Source: Chloroflexota bacterium (GTDB taxonomy: Bacteria > Chloroflexota > Anaerolineae > Anaerolineales > UBA4823). From it: a stretch of 64,000 bases of DNA. Positions within the stretch are counted from its first letter, which is position 1, and each line of letters opens with the position of its first letter. Shown piece by piece: positions 27,640-36,190 of this stretch. A program made the position numbers and the translations under genes. The DNA is taken from contig JAJUJL010000008.1 in NCBI GenBank assembly GCA_029265355.1, positions 1 to 64,000 on the forward strand, in the 5' to 3' direction. The notes below the pieces were generated by a model that was given only the letters and a program-made list of their open reading frames with translations, had not been told where the DNA came from and searched no databases.

Positions 27640-29492
27640 CCAGTTATCTCTTTTTTTCCGGAAAGGGAGGCGTGGGCAAGACCAGCATGGCTTGCATCCA
27701 CGCCGTGCGCTATGCCGACCAGGGCCGGCGCACCCTGATCGTCACCACCGACCCTGCATCTAACCTGGCAGATGTTTTCGAGCAGGAAATCGGCCATCAT
27801 ATCACCCCGATCGCCGGCGTTCCCAATCTCTACGCGATGGAGATCGACCCAGATCAAGCCACGAAGGAATACATCGATCGCGCCATGGCGCCCATTCGCT
27901 TCGCCTTCCCGCCTCAAATGGTGCAGGTGATGGAGGAGCAAATGAGCGGCCCCTGCACGGCCGAAGTGGCAGCCTTCGATCGCTTCACCGACTTCCTGGA
28001 TGTCCCAGCCTGTAAAGAGGAAACCTTCGACGTGGTGATCTTCGACACGGCGCCCACCGGCCACACAATCCGTTTGCTCGAGCTGCCTGCCGAGTGGAGC
28101 CAGTCGATCGAGACTGCCAGCGCCGGCAGCGGCCAGACCTGTCTAGGACCGGCTGCTGCCATCCAGGATGCCAAGCTGAAGTACGAGCGTGCCCTGGCTG
28201 CCATGCGCCAGTCCTCCCAGACGATCTTTATCTTTGTCTTGCACCCCGAGGCAATCTCCATCAAGGAAACCCGCCGGGCGATCAGCGAGCTCAAGAAATT
28301 GGACATCGAGAACTACCGGTTGATCATCAACGGCATTATCCCACCCGAAGGCACGCAGAACCCACTCTTCGCTGCCCGTGCAGAAATGCAGGCACATTAC
28401 CTGTCTGAGATCGAGGCCAGTCTGCCTTACCCGAAACAGCAGATGGGGCTGCTTCCCAGCGAAATCAAGAGCGTGGAACGATTGCGCCAGGTGGGGAGCG
28501 TCTTCTTCGATGGCAACCCAAATCTAAAGATCGAAGATTCCATCATTGAAGCTGAAACACTTAAGCCAATCCAGCCTTCCAACTTGCAACTTTCCCACCT
28601 GCTAACCCCTAACGGTCATCGCCGTACGCTGTTCTTTGCGGGCAAGGGTGGGGTCGGCAAGACGGTTGCCTCGTGCATTGCCGCCGTCTGGCTGGCGCGG
28701 CAAGGATACAAAACCCTGCTCTTGACTACCGATCCCGCCGCCCACCTGGGCGACGTGCTCGGGGTGCCGGTGGGCGCCGAGCCTGCACCCGTGCCTGGAG
28801 CGAAAAACTTGTGGGCGGCCAATATTGACGCCAAAGCCGCTGCTGAAACCTACAAGGCGCGCATCCTGGATAACGCCCGCCAGCGCGGGCGGCCCGAATC
28901 GGCCATCCAGATCATGGCGGAAGAGCTTGACTCGCCCTGCACGGAAGAGATGGCCGCTTTCGACAAGTTCATTGAGTACGCCTCGCAAGAGGTTTGGCAG
29001 GTGGTGGTTTTCGATACCGCCCCAACCGGCCACACCCTGCGCCTGCTCGAATTGCCGATGGACTGGAGCAAGCAGATCGATGTGAAGATCTTTGCTTCTG
29101 TGGATACCGCTGCCGCAGACGATGTGGCCAAGCAGCGCTTCGGTAAGGTGATCGAGATGATGCGCGACCCGCAGCAGAGCGCCTTTGCCTTCGTGATGTA
29201 CCCAGAATCCACCCCCATCCTCGAAGCCTGGCGCGCCGCCAGAGAATTAAGCGCAGTCGGCATCCGGCCCAGCCTGGTGGTGGCTAACATGGTCATCCCA
29301 CCCGAGCAGGCAACCACGCCTTTCACCCGCTCCCGAAGGAGCATGCAGGAAAAGTACCTGGCGGAGATCGCCGAACGCTTCCAGGTACCTGTTGTGCAGA
29401 TTCCCCTGCTTTCACATGAGATCAAGGGATTGGCTATGCTTGCAGAGCTTGGCGAGTTGACTTATCAGCAGGAAGAAAGTAGGGTTTCTTAA
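27636..29492 (+). CDS. arsA: Arsenical pump-driving ATPase ArsA
   Basis: This 618-residue ATPase has two homologous halves. Each has a Walker A of the deviant type (GKGGVGKTSMA near residue 9, GKGGVGKTVAS near residue 335), a DTAPTGHT signal motif and Cys in PCTAEVAAFD/PCTEEMAAFD, as expected for the soluble ATPase of an arsenite efflux pump. ArsA normally docks on ArsB or Acr3, but neither is seen next to it. The closest membrane candidate in the window is the UPF0718/ArsP-type permease at 57,199, which is not a known ArsA partner. Confidence 0.95.
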   Translation: MTSYLFFSGKGGVGKTSMACIHAVRYADQGRRTLIVTTDPASNLADVFEQEIGHHITPIAGVPNLYAMEIDPDQATKEYIDRAMAPIRFAFPPQMVQVMEEQMSGPCTAEVAAFDRFTDFLDVPACKEETFDVVIFDTAPTGHTIRLLELPAEWSQSIETASAGSGQTCLGPAAAIQDAKLKYERALAAMRQSSQTIFIFVLHPEAISIKETRRAISELKKLDIENYRLIINGIIPPEGTQNPLFAARAEMQAHYLSEIEASLPYPKQQMGLLPSEIKSVERLRQVGSVFFDGNPNLKIEDSIIEAETLKPIQPSNLQLSHLLTPNGHRRTLFFAGKGGVGKTVASCIAAVWLARQGYKTLLLTTDPAAHLGDVLGVPVGAEPAPVPGAKNLWAANIDAKAAAETYKARILDNARQRGRPESAIQIMAEELDSPCTEEMAAFDKFIEYASQEVWQVVVFDTAPTGHTLRLLELPMDWSKQIDVKIFASVDTAAADDVAKQRFGKVIEMMRDPQQSAFAFVMYPESTPILEAWRAARELSAVGIRPSLVVANMVIPPEQATTPFTRSRRSMQEKYLAEIAERFQVPVVQIPLLSHEIKGLAMLAELGELTYQQEESRVS

Positions 29493-29535
29493 GTTGCTCA
29501 GAATCACAGCTCGAGCGTTCGGCCAGGAGAAGAAC

Positions 29536-29715
29536 ATGGAAAATACCCAGCTTGAAGATCTGGAAATTGCCTCCCTTTTGGTAGTTATGCAGGCAGCGCA
29601 TGATTTTGCCGATGTGCTGGCAGAGACACCACAGTTCAAAGCCTTCGAACAGGCAGCTTACGCTTTACTCGGCGAGCAAGAAGCCCAGAGAGCAGTGCGG
29701 GCGTACCAGAAATAG
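29536..29715 (+). pseudogene. YlbF-like fragment, N-terminal part
   Basis: ATG 29536 follows AGGAGA and encodes 59 residues (ASLLVVMQAAHDFADVLAETPQFKAFEQA...) that match the N-terminal helices of YlbF/YmcA-type proteins, then ends at TAG. The next frame continues with family-like sequence (DKFQRAELETLIAANDQLPQVQA, about 29,740-29,820) before a second frame change. I read this as a YlbF gene broken by frameshifts. A short functional protein cannot be excluded. Confidence 0.5.
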
Positions 29716-29783
29716 TAAAATCTCCAAGAGCCCTGTAGATGCTCAACGCGATAAGTTTCAGCGCGCTGAATTGGAAACTTTGA

Positions 29784-30140
29784 TTGCAGCCAATGACCAA
29801 CTCCCTCAAGTGCAGGCGCACAACACAACTGGCGCCTGAAGCGTTTTTCCGCTATCAACAAGCCAATAAATTCTTCGACGAAGATCACCAGGCCTGCGCG
29901 CGGCTGCGGCAGTTCGCCCGATTTCAAGGTCGGTTATGTCGCAAACCGAATCCGATTTCGCGCGAAAACCTTGGATTTCTGCGGGCCGTGCAAGCGGGAG
30001 CGCAACGCAAGCCTGTGATCAAAGCTTACAGTCTGGCACAAAAAGAAGCTGTCGACTTCCTTCGAGAAGTGAACGCCGAGATCATCCAACGATGGGGGAT
30101 CAGCTTTACCTCTTATTATGTGAACCGCTCGACTTGTTAG
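29784..30140 (+). pseudogene. YlbF-like fragment, C-terminal part
   Basis: A 118-codon frame without a convincing start (TTG, no ribosome site) encodes YlbF-like helices (EAFFRYQQANKFFDED, then VIKAYSLAQKEAVDFLREVNAEI) ending in Cys. Together with the 29,536 fragment it suggests one or two decayed YlbF-family genes. Its stop codon overlaps the ribosome site of the next small gene, so some translation through it may persist. Confidence 0.45.
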
Positions 30141-30152
30141 GAGAAAGACCGC

Positions 30153-30431
30153 ATGACTGTTCAGGTGCACATTATCGGCGCCCCCACTGCATGCCAGGAT
30201 GGCATCAAAGAAACCTGGCGAGAGATTGCTGGCTGGGCGGCAAAGCAATTAAGAGCCCGCTTTGGTGAAGCCGTCCAGGTGAAATATTACGATCTGTTCG
30301 ATCCAGATTGCCCATCTATGCCGCCTGATACCCAGCTACCGTGCGTTTTGGTGAATGGGCAGGTTTTGAGCAGTGGAGAGAAGGTTTCGGTGCCTGCCAT
30401 CCGCAAGAGATTACAGGAGCTGGGATTCTAG
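30153..30431 (+). CDS. Small thioredoxin-like protein
   Basis: This 92-residue protein opens with VQVHIIGAPTACQDG and later has LPCVLVNGQVLSSGEKVSVPAIRKRLQELG, the layout of a thioredoxin/glutaredoxin-like fold with a single Cys at the active-site end and a cis-Pro-like LPCV. It is not a known arsenic gene, but it follows arsRDA and the YlbF remnants in the same direction, with AGGAGA at its start. Proteins of this style occur beside redox and metal genes; the function is unknown. Confidence 0.7.
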   Translation: MTVQVHIIGAPTACQDGIKETWREIAGWAAKQLRARFGEAVQVKYYDLFDPDCPSMPPDTQLPCVLVNGQVLSSGEKVSVPAIRKRLQELGF

Positions 30432-30520
30432 TAGGGGGAAAATTTTCCACCAAGGGGGGAATCGACCAGGGCTTGCACTGCGTATTTCTCAATCGGCAAA
30501 GCGCAATTCAGCACAATAAA

Positions 30521-30564
30521 TGTGACGTTTATCACTATACAGCCCTGCGCGTACTTGCTATACT
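30521..30564 (+). promoter_or_regulatory. Crp/Fnr-type site and -10 of the phs operon
   Basis: TGTGA-N6-TCACT (30521-30536) is centred 35.5 bases before the end of TATACT (30559-30564), the spacing of a class II activator site overlapping the -35 region. The transcript would have a leader of about 120 bases to the ArsR gene at 30691. No ATTCG-N6-CGAAT box is present here. The rest of the 30,432-30,690 gap is AT-rich without other recognisable elements. Confidence 0.65.
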
Positions 30565-30690
30565 AATCAGGTATTTTGTATATTTGGCTATCTGCATAAG
30601 TTAATATTTTGACAGGCAAATGGGTCGGGATGGATTCGTGCTTGGAATTGCCCAACAAGTCTGGACGCCCTCTAAGTGATTGGGAACACC

Positions 30691-31041
30691 ATGGATCATA
30701 TTACTTCGCTGTATGAGGAAATCACGCAATTGCATGCTGATGTCTGCTCAGCGCTGGCGGATCCCAAACGCATCCTGTTAATCTACACCCTGGCTGAAAA
30801 GCCGCGCAACGTGGGCGAGCTTGCGCAGGCTTTAACCATGAATCAGCCAACTGTTTCTCGCCACCTGAAACTGCTGCGGGAGCGCGGCCTGGTGCAGGCT
30901 GTGCGTCGGGGCGCCTGCGTGGAATACCAGCTCACCGACCGCCGCCTGGTGCAGGCCCTGGATCTGTTGCGCGCAGTGCTACACGATCGCTTGAATTACC
31001 GGGCGCAGTTGGCGCAAGCCGATCAAATTGCCAAAGAATAA
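30691..31041 (+). CDS. ArsR/SmtB-family regulator
   Basis: This 116-residue winged-helix protein (NVGELAQALTMNQPTVSRHLKLLRERGLV) lacks the alpha-3 CxC of arsenite sensors. It has two isolated cysteines, one before the first core helix (HADVCSALADPKR) and one in the wing (RRGACVEYQL), which could form a redox or persulfide switch as in SqrR/BigR-like proteins. It is the first gene of the sulfur-respiration operon, so it is probably its local regulator. Confidence 0.82.
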   Translation: MDHITSLYEEITQLHADVCSALADPKRILLIYTLAEKPRNVGELAQALTMNQPTVSRHLKLLRERGLVQAVRRGACVEYQLTDRRLVQALDLLRAVLHDRLNYRAQLAQADQIAKE

Positions 31042-31092
31042 GCCTGGCCTGATATTAGCTTGAGTAAATTTCATTCTAAAGCGGAGTCAAGC

Positions 31093-32004
31093 ATGAACAA
31101 AAACAAAGTGACGCCTCTCACATTCATCATTGGCGGCGCAATGCTTCTGGTGGGAATTGCGCTTTGGATATCCACCAGCCCGGTGCAGGCACAGTGCGGT
31201 TCGCAAGCTTCTTCCTGCAAAAACTGTCACGAAATCCAGGGACAGGATCCGGTGAATTCCGATGGCACAGGCTGGCACCAGTCGCACGCGTTCGGAGATT
31301 TTTGCTATGTGTGCCACGCCGGAAACAACCAGAGTATGGTGGCTGAGGAGGCGCACGCGGGCATGGTGCCGCCTATGTCGGATGTGAAAGCCGCATGCCA
31401 GGCCTGCCATCCGGCTGATTTGATGGAACGCTCCCAGGTATACGCCGCAGCCCTGGGAGTCGAGATTGGCACCGGAGACGGCTCAACCAGCAGCGCAGCG
31501 AGCGGGAGCGCCCCTGCTGAGCCATCTGCGGAACAATCCGCTGACCCGCCTGCCGCAGGCGCTGTCGTCGTGGCGAGTTCCGAGGTTATTGACTACAACC
31601 AGCGCTATGCTGAAACCGTGCTGGGCCAGCGCACCATCAACTGGGGCAATGTGATTCTATGGGTGCTGTTGATAGCCACCCTGGTGGGCGGAAGCGCCTT
31701 TGTATATTGGAATGAGCGCCGGTTGCGTGGCTTACCCTTGGTCAGCAAGCGAGTCCCAGCGGCGGCTGCGGTGGAAATTCCGGTCGTTGAGGGATACTCC
31801 AGCGAGGTGACTGCCCTGCTTCCGTTTCTCGCCCGGCTAAACCCGGTCGGATTGCACGCCTTGAAGCGCCTGTTGCAACACCCTGATGACGCGGCTGAGT
31901 TGCTGCACCATCTATCGCAGCTTGATCCAAACCTGGTGAAGAACATCCGCTCGTTGGACCCTGCATCTCGCAATCTTCTGCTGGCGCTGGCGGGCGATCG
32001 ATAA
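31093..32004 (+). CDS. Membrane-anchored triheme cytochrome c
   Basis: 303 residues. An N-terminal signal or membrane helix (FIIGGAMLLVGIALWI) is followed by three CxxCH heme sites (CKNCH at 42, CYVCH at 71, CQACH at 102) and extra His residues that can be axial ligands. An Ala/Pro/Ser linker, a second membrane segment (VILWVLLIATLVGGSAFVYW) and a cytosolic C-terminal domain of about 80 residues follow. It probably carries electrons between the membrane quinol system and the extracytoplasmic molybdoenzyme encoded downstream. No close named family. Confidence 0.8.
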   Translation: MNKNKVTPLTFIIGGAMLLVGIALWISTSPVQAQCGSQASSCKNCHEIQGQDPVNSDGTGWHQSHAFGDFCYVCHAGNNQSMVAEEAHAGMVPPMSDVKAACQACHPADLMERSQVYAAALGVEIGTGDGSTSSAASGSAPAEPSAEQSADPPAAGAVVVASSEVIDYNQRYAETVLGQRTINWGNVILWVLLIATLVGGSAFVYWNERRLRGLPLVSKRVPAAAAVEIPVVEGYSSEVTALLPFLARLNPVGLHALKRLLQHPDDAAELLHHLSQLDPNLVKNIRSLDPASRNLLLALAGDR

Positions 32005-32043
32005 ACCCGGAGAAGTGCACCAATTTTCGAACAGGAGCTGAAT

Positions 32044-32577
32044 ATGAACTGGTTTCGCAAACAACTGGCCAAAGAATTGTGGTCGCCCTATACCGCCGGT
32101 GTGCTGTTGGGTGTGGTCGGCGTGCTGGCAGTGTGGCTCAGCGACAGCCTGCTGGGAGCTTCGGGGGCTTTCGAAAACCTGGCTGGGCTCATCGGAAAAG
32201 CCGTTGCACCGCAGGTGTTCAATAACATGTACTTCAACTTCATTATGCCAGCCGGTATCACCTGGGGAGTGGTGCTGCTGGTGGGCATCTTCCTGGGGGG
32301 CATGGTGGGGGCGCTGCTCTCTGGCACTTTCAAACTGCGCTTCAATGATGATGCCCAGTGGAAAGCCACCTTTGGACCGCAAGCCTGGAAGCGTTGGGTG
32401 ATCGCCTTTTTCGGCGCCATTGTGCTGGAATACGGCGCGGGAATCGCCGGCGGCTGCACCAGCGGGCTGGCCATCTCGGGAGGCATGCTGCTAGCGCCGG
32501 CGGCGTTCATTTTCATCGGGGCGATGTTTGCCTCAGGGATCGTTACGACCCTTCTCGTCTACCGCAAAAATTATTAA
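32044..32577 (+). CDS. YeeE/YedE-type sulfur transporter, first half
   Basis: 177 residues with about four membrane segments. The family signature is in the third quarter (GAGIAGGCTSGLAISGGM), whose Cys takes part in thiosulfate passage in TsuA-type transporters. Full-length YeeE/TsuA is about 350 residues with two pseudo-repeats; here the repeats are separate genes, and the second half follows 26 bases later. It should import thiosulfate or a related sulfur (or selenium) compound, which fits the reductase genes behind it. Confidence 0.85.
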   Translation: MNWFRKQLAKELWSPYTAGVLLGVVGVLAVWLSDSLLGASGAFENLAGLIGKAVAPQVFNNMYFNFIMPAGITWGVVLLVGIFLGGMVGALLSGTFKLRFNDDAQWKATFGPQAWKRWVIAFFGAIVLEYGAGIAGGCTSGLAISGGMLLAPAAFIFIGAMFASGIVTTLLVYRKNY

Positions 32578-32603
32578 CCCATCCCTGTTGTGGAGGAATA
32601 ACC

Positions 32604-33161
32604 ATGCTCAATTACACGCTGGCATTGTTTCTCGGTATCGCCTTCGGCTTCTCGCTGAACAAAGCCGGGCTAACCCGTTACCACAAAATCGTAAACGTCT
32701 TCCGCTTTACTGATCTGGCCGTCTTGAAATTCATGATGACCGCCCTGGTCGTATCCATGACCGGTCTGTATACACTGCGTGGCCTGGGTTTGATCACATT
32801 TCCGAATATCCCTGCTACCTACGTGGCCGGCAATCTGGTGGGTGGGCTGATTTTCGGTGTGGGCATGGCTCTCACCGGGTTCTGACCGGGCACCTGCGCC
32901 GCCGGGAGCGGCGAAGGAAAACTGGACTATCTCATCCCCGGTATGCTCGGCTTCCTGACTGGGGCAGCGATTTTTGGACTTACCTACCAGCAGGTCTTTC
33001 CGCAGATCGAAAAAGTCGCCAAACTTGGCAATGTGGTCATCCCTGATCTCTGGAACCTGAACCCCTACCTGGTGGTTGCGCTGTTTACACTGATCAGCCT
33101 GCTGCTGTTCTATGCCATCGACCGGGCAGGCTTGCAGCGTAAGGATAAAGTAAGGTCTTAA
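32604..33161 (+). CDS. YeeE/YedE-type transporter, second half; candidate selenoprotein (Sec94)
   Basis: GGAGG precedes ATG 32604. The frame encodes 93 residues to GVGMALTGF, meets TGA at 32883-32885, and continues in the same frame with PGTCAAGSGEGKLD and membrane helices to 33161 (185 residues in all). In YeeE proteins this place reads GYCPGT, so the TGA stands exactly at a conserved functional Cys. A hairpin follows (CGCCGC-CGGGA-GCGGCG, 32897-32913) whose loop begins 17 bases after the TGA and has G among its first two bases, within the accepted range for bacterial SECIS elements. Selenocysteine insertion explains all of this better than a pseudogene, but no sel genes are in the window. 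Confidence 0.72.
32897..32913 (+). promoter_or_regulatory. SECIS-like hairpin
   Basis: A six-base-pair stem (CGCCGC with GCGGCG) carries a five-base loop CGGGA. It starts 11 bases after the in-frame TGA and its loop starts 17 bases after it. It lies inside the coding frame, where bacterial SECIS elements must be to bind SelB. Confidence 0.6.
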
Positions 33162-33204
33162 ATGCAGGCCAGGAACGGTCGTTCCGGTTTGCGAGGGATA
33201 CGTT

Positions 33205-35391
33205 ATGGCCAATAAAACGCTCAGTCGAAGGGACTTTCTGAAGGTCGGCGGCGCAGCCGGCGGGGCGATGCTGCTCGGCAGCTTCGTCGCTCCACCCATC
33301 GCCCAGGCGGCGCGCCGCTTGGGCAGCCTGGATGCCAATGGCGATGGATATATTCCCACGATGTGCGAAATGTGCGTATGGCGCTGCGGTGTGCTGGCCA
33401 AAGTGGAGGGCGGGAGAATCGTCAAACTGGAGGGCAATCCAGAACATCCCCATTCACGCGGCCGCTTGTGTGCGCGCGGGCAATCCGGCTTGATGAACAC
33501 TTACGATCCTGACCGGGTTCTAAAGCCATTGGTGCGCGTCGGGCAGCGCGGCGAGGGCAAATTCCGCACAGCCAGTTGGGATGAAGCCCTGGACATTGTC
33601 GCCGACAACATGCTCAAAATCAAGCAAAATTACGGGCCGGAGGCGATGGTTTTCTCTTCCACCCACAACTTGAGCCAGGTGCAATTCGAGAATCTGCTGA
33701 ACGGCTTCGGTTCGCCCAACTATGGCACACAGCGCAGCCTGTGCTTCAACGCCATGGTGACCGCTTTCTCGTTGACCTACGGCGTGGAGGAACCCGCCCG
33801 GAACTACGATGAGGTCGAATTCATCCTGCTGGTGGGACGTAACCTGACCGAAGCGATCTCCACCTCCGAGACAGCCGAACTGGTGGAGGCAATCTCGCGC
33901 GGGGCAAAGCTGGTCTACCTTGACCCGCGCTACACCAAGACAGCGGCAAAGGCCAGCGAATGGATCCCGATTCGCCCAGGTACAGATGCAGCTTTCTTGC
34001 TGGCAATGATCCACGTCATCGTCAGCGAAGAGCTGGCTGATTGCGAATTCGTCAAGAAGTATGTGTTGGGTTGCGATGATATTGTCGAGGCCATGCAGCC
34101 CTACACGCCGCAGTGGGCAGAGACGATCACCGGTGTACCCGCCAGCACCATCGATCGTATCGCTCGCGAGTTTGCGGCGGCAAAGCACAAGGCCCTGGCA
34201 CACCCCGGCTGGCGCACATCAAACTTCATCAACTCATTCCAGACCGAGCGCGCCATCGCTACCCTGAATGCGCTGAGCGGCAACGTGCTCACACCGGGCG
34301 GCTGTCTGGCAGCCGAGAGCCCGGAAGCCGCCAGCATTGGCCTGGGCAAACCGCCGCAGCCCCCTTACCCGCGCATCTCAGCGTTGCGCCTGGATGGTGT
34401 ACCCTGGAAATATCCGCTCGTGCCGCTCAAACTGGGCGTTTTCCAAGAGCTGCGCGATGCCATCCTCAGCGGACAACCTTACCAGGCTCATGGCTGGCTG
34501 GTAGCCCGGCAGAATCCAGTGCTCTCTTTACCTGACCGGGCGCGCACTTTGCAGGCGATCAGCAAGCTTGACTTTTTGGTGACGGTGGATATCATCATGA
34601 ACGACACCTCCTGGTACTCTGATGTCGTTCTACCGGAAGCCTCCTACCTGGAACGCTACGATCCTCTCCATATCGTAGACAGGAAAATCTACCTGCGTCA
34701 GCCAGTCGTTGAGCCACAAGGTGAAGCCAGGTCGGCGCTGTGGATCTATAAACAGCTTGGCGAGCGCCTGGGCCTGGGTGATTTCTTCCAATACGAAGAT
34801 GAAGAAGACTACATCCGCCAGCAACTGGCGCCATTGAACCTGGATTTCAACGAATTGAGGATCAAGGGCTATCTCGATCCAGGCGTGGCGCAGGAAGAGC
34901 GCGAGATTGTTTTCAACACCCCTTCCGGCAAAATCGAGGTCTATTCGGAAACGCTTGGCAAGGCCGGTTTCTCTCCCTGGCCCACCTGGGAAGATCCCGT
35001 TTATCCCAGGCCGGGCGAATTTTATCTGCTAACCGGCAAGGTTGCCCAACACACCCAGTTTGGCACCCAGAACAACCAGTTACTGCACAAATACCAGGAT
35101 GAGCCCAGGTTGTGGCTGCACCCAGAGCCCGCAGCGAGCCTGGGATTGAAAGACTGGGATGTGGTGGAAGTGACCAGCCAGGTCGGAAGCGTCAAGGTGC
35201 CCGTAAAAATTACTCAAGCCATCCGGCCAGATTGCGTTTACCTGACACCCGGGTACGGGCATGCCTCCAAAGGGCTGCGCACGGCTTACCAGGTAGGCGC
35301 AAACGCCTCAGATCTGCACGTCACCTACACCGACCCCATCAGCGGAGGCCAGGCGCTCAGCCAGACCTTCGTCACGATCAAGAAGGCGTAG
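33205..35391 (+). CDS. phsA: Thiosulfate/polysulfide reductase-type molybdoenzyme, catalytic subunit
   Basis: This 728-residue molybdopterin protein of the DMSO-reductase family carries a Tat signal (SRRDFLKVGG), so it is exported folded. A [4Fe-4S] cluster is held by CEMCVWRC and C89 (GRLCARG). C180 (QRSLCFNAM) is the likely Mo ligand, as in PsrA/PhsA. The length is typical of PhsA. The order A (catalytic), B (Fe-S), C (cytochrome b) and the YeeE transporters upstream support thiosulfate or polysulfide as substrate. Arsenate or another oxyanion cannot be excluded from sequence alone. Confidence 0.85.
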   Translation: MANKTLSRRDFLKVGGAAGGAMLLGSFVAPPIAQAARRLGSLDANGDGYIPTMCEMCVWRCGVLAKVEGGRIVKLEGNPEHPHSRGRLCARGQSGLMNTYDPDRVLKPLVRVGQRGEGKFRTASWDEALDIVADNMLKIKQNYGPEAMVFSSTHNLSQVQFENLLNGFGSPNYGTQRSLCFNAMVTAFSLTYGVEEPARNYDEVEFILLVGRNLTEAISTSETAELVEAISRGAKLVYLDPRYTKTAAKASEWIPIRPGTDAAFLLAMIHVIVSEELADCEFVKKYVLGCDDIVEAMQPYTPQWAETITGVPASTIDRIAREFAAAKHKALAHPGWRTSNFINSFQTERAIATLNALSGNVLTPGGCLAAESPEAASIGLGKPPQPPYPRISALRLDGVPWKYPLVPLKLGVFQELRDAILSGQPYQAHGWLVARQNPVLSLPDRARTLQAISKLDFLVTVDIIMNDTSWYSDVVLPEASYLERYDPLHIVDRKIYLRQPVVEPQGEARSALWIYKQLGERLGLGDFFQYEDEEDYIRQQLAPLNLDFNELRIKGYLDPGVAQEEREIVFNTPSGKIEVYSETLGKAGFSPWPTWEDPVYPRPGEFYLLTGKVAQHTQFGTQNNQLLHKYQDEPRLWLHPEPAASLGLKDWDVVEVTSQVGSVKVPVKITQAIRPDCVYLTPGYGHASKGLRTAYQVGANASDLHVTYTDPISGGQALSQTFVTIKKA

Positions 35392-35404
35392 AGCGGAGAG
35401 CAGC

Positions 35405-36187
35405 ATGAAAAGAAAAAACCACTACGCATTCGTCATTGATGTCGCTCGTTGCATCGACTGCCGCGCCTGCCAGGTGGCATGCAGCGTTGAGAACCACGTG
35501 CCTATGGAAAACACCCGCATCTGGGTGCAGGACCTGGGAGTGCAGGGCGAGTTTCCCAACTTGCAGCATATCTTCGTGCCCTACAACTGTATGCACTGCG
35601 AACACCCGCCATGCACGGAAGTCTGCGTCAGCGGTGCAACATACAAAGATAAAGATACCGGGCTGGTGCTGGTGGATCAAGATGCCTGCATCGGCTGCGG
35701 CTACTGCGTGGATGCCTGCCCTTACAATGTGCGCTACCTGGATAAGAAGCGCGGTGTGGTCGATAAATGCAACGCCTGCGCCCAGCGCCTGGAAGTTGGC
35801 CTGGAACCAGCCTGCGTGGCGACCTGCATTGGAGGTTCGCGTTTGTTCGGCGATCTGAACGACCCGGTTTCCAAAGCTTCCGTAGCGCTGCAAAATGCCA
35901 GGAACATCGTGCGGCTGGATTACGAAGCCAACGGGCACGATACAGACCCCAACATTTACTACATCAACCTTCCGAACATGGAACAGCTAAACATGCCAGA
36001 ACTGTTCCAACCGCTGGTTTCACAGAGCGGCGCGCTGCCCCGCGCGCCAAAGTACACCCTTTCGGAGCAGGGCTGGAAACATGTGGCTGTGCCGCTGCTG
36101 GCAGCCGGCATCGGAGCTTCTTTCCTGGTACAGGCAATCTATTTCACCAAGCAATTGATCGAGGGCGAGAAAGAGTTCGAGGAGTAA
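35405..36187 (+). CDS. phsB: Electron-transfer Fe-S subunit (PhsB/PsrB type)
   Basis: This 260-residue ferredoxin-like subunit has the four cysteine clusters of the PsrB/DmsB family (CIDCRACQVAC, CMHCEHPPCTEVC, CIGCGYCVDAC, CNAC with CVATC), predicting four [4Fe-4S] centres in a chain between the catalytic subunit and the membrane. A C-terminal hydrophobic helix (VAVPLLAAGIGASFLVQAIYF) anchors it, unlike most PsrB proteins, which are soluble. It starts 13 bases after phsA. Confidence 0.9.
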   Translation: MKRKNHYAFVIDVARCIDCRACQVACSVENHVPMENTRIWVQDLGVQGEFPNLQHIFVPYNCMHCEHPPCTEVCVSGATYKDKDTGLVLVDQDACIGCGYCVDACPYNVRYLDKKRGVVDKCNACAQRLEVGLEPACVATCIGGSRLFGDLNDPVSKASVALQNARNIVRLDYEANGHDTDPNIYYINLPNMEQLNMPELFQPLVSQSGALPRAPKYTLSEQGWKHVAVPLLAAGIGASFLVQAIYFTKQLIEGEKEFEE

Positions 36188-36190
36188 GCT

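Noticed and set aside
32883-33161. Reading the second YeeE gene as a pseudogene with a premature stop.
   Set aside because: The frame is open right through to a proper end with good membrane helices, there is only one stop, and it falls exactly on a conserved Cys with a SECIS-like hairpin behind it. A pseudogene would show more damage. It stays possible until sel genes are found.
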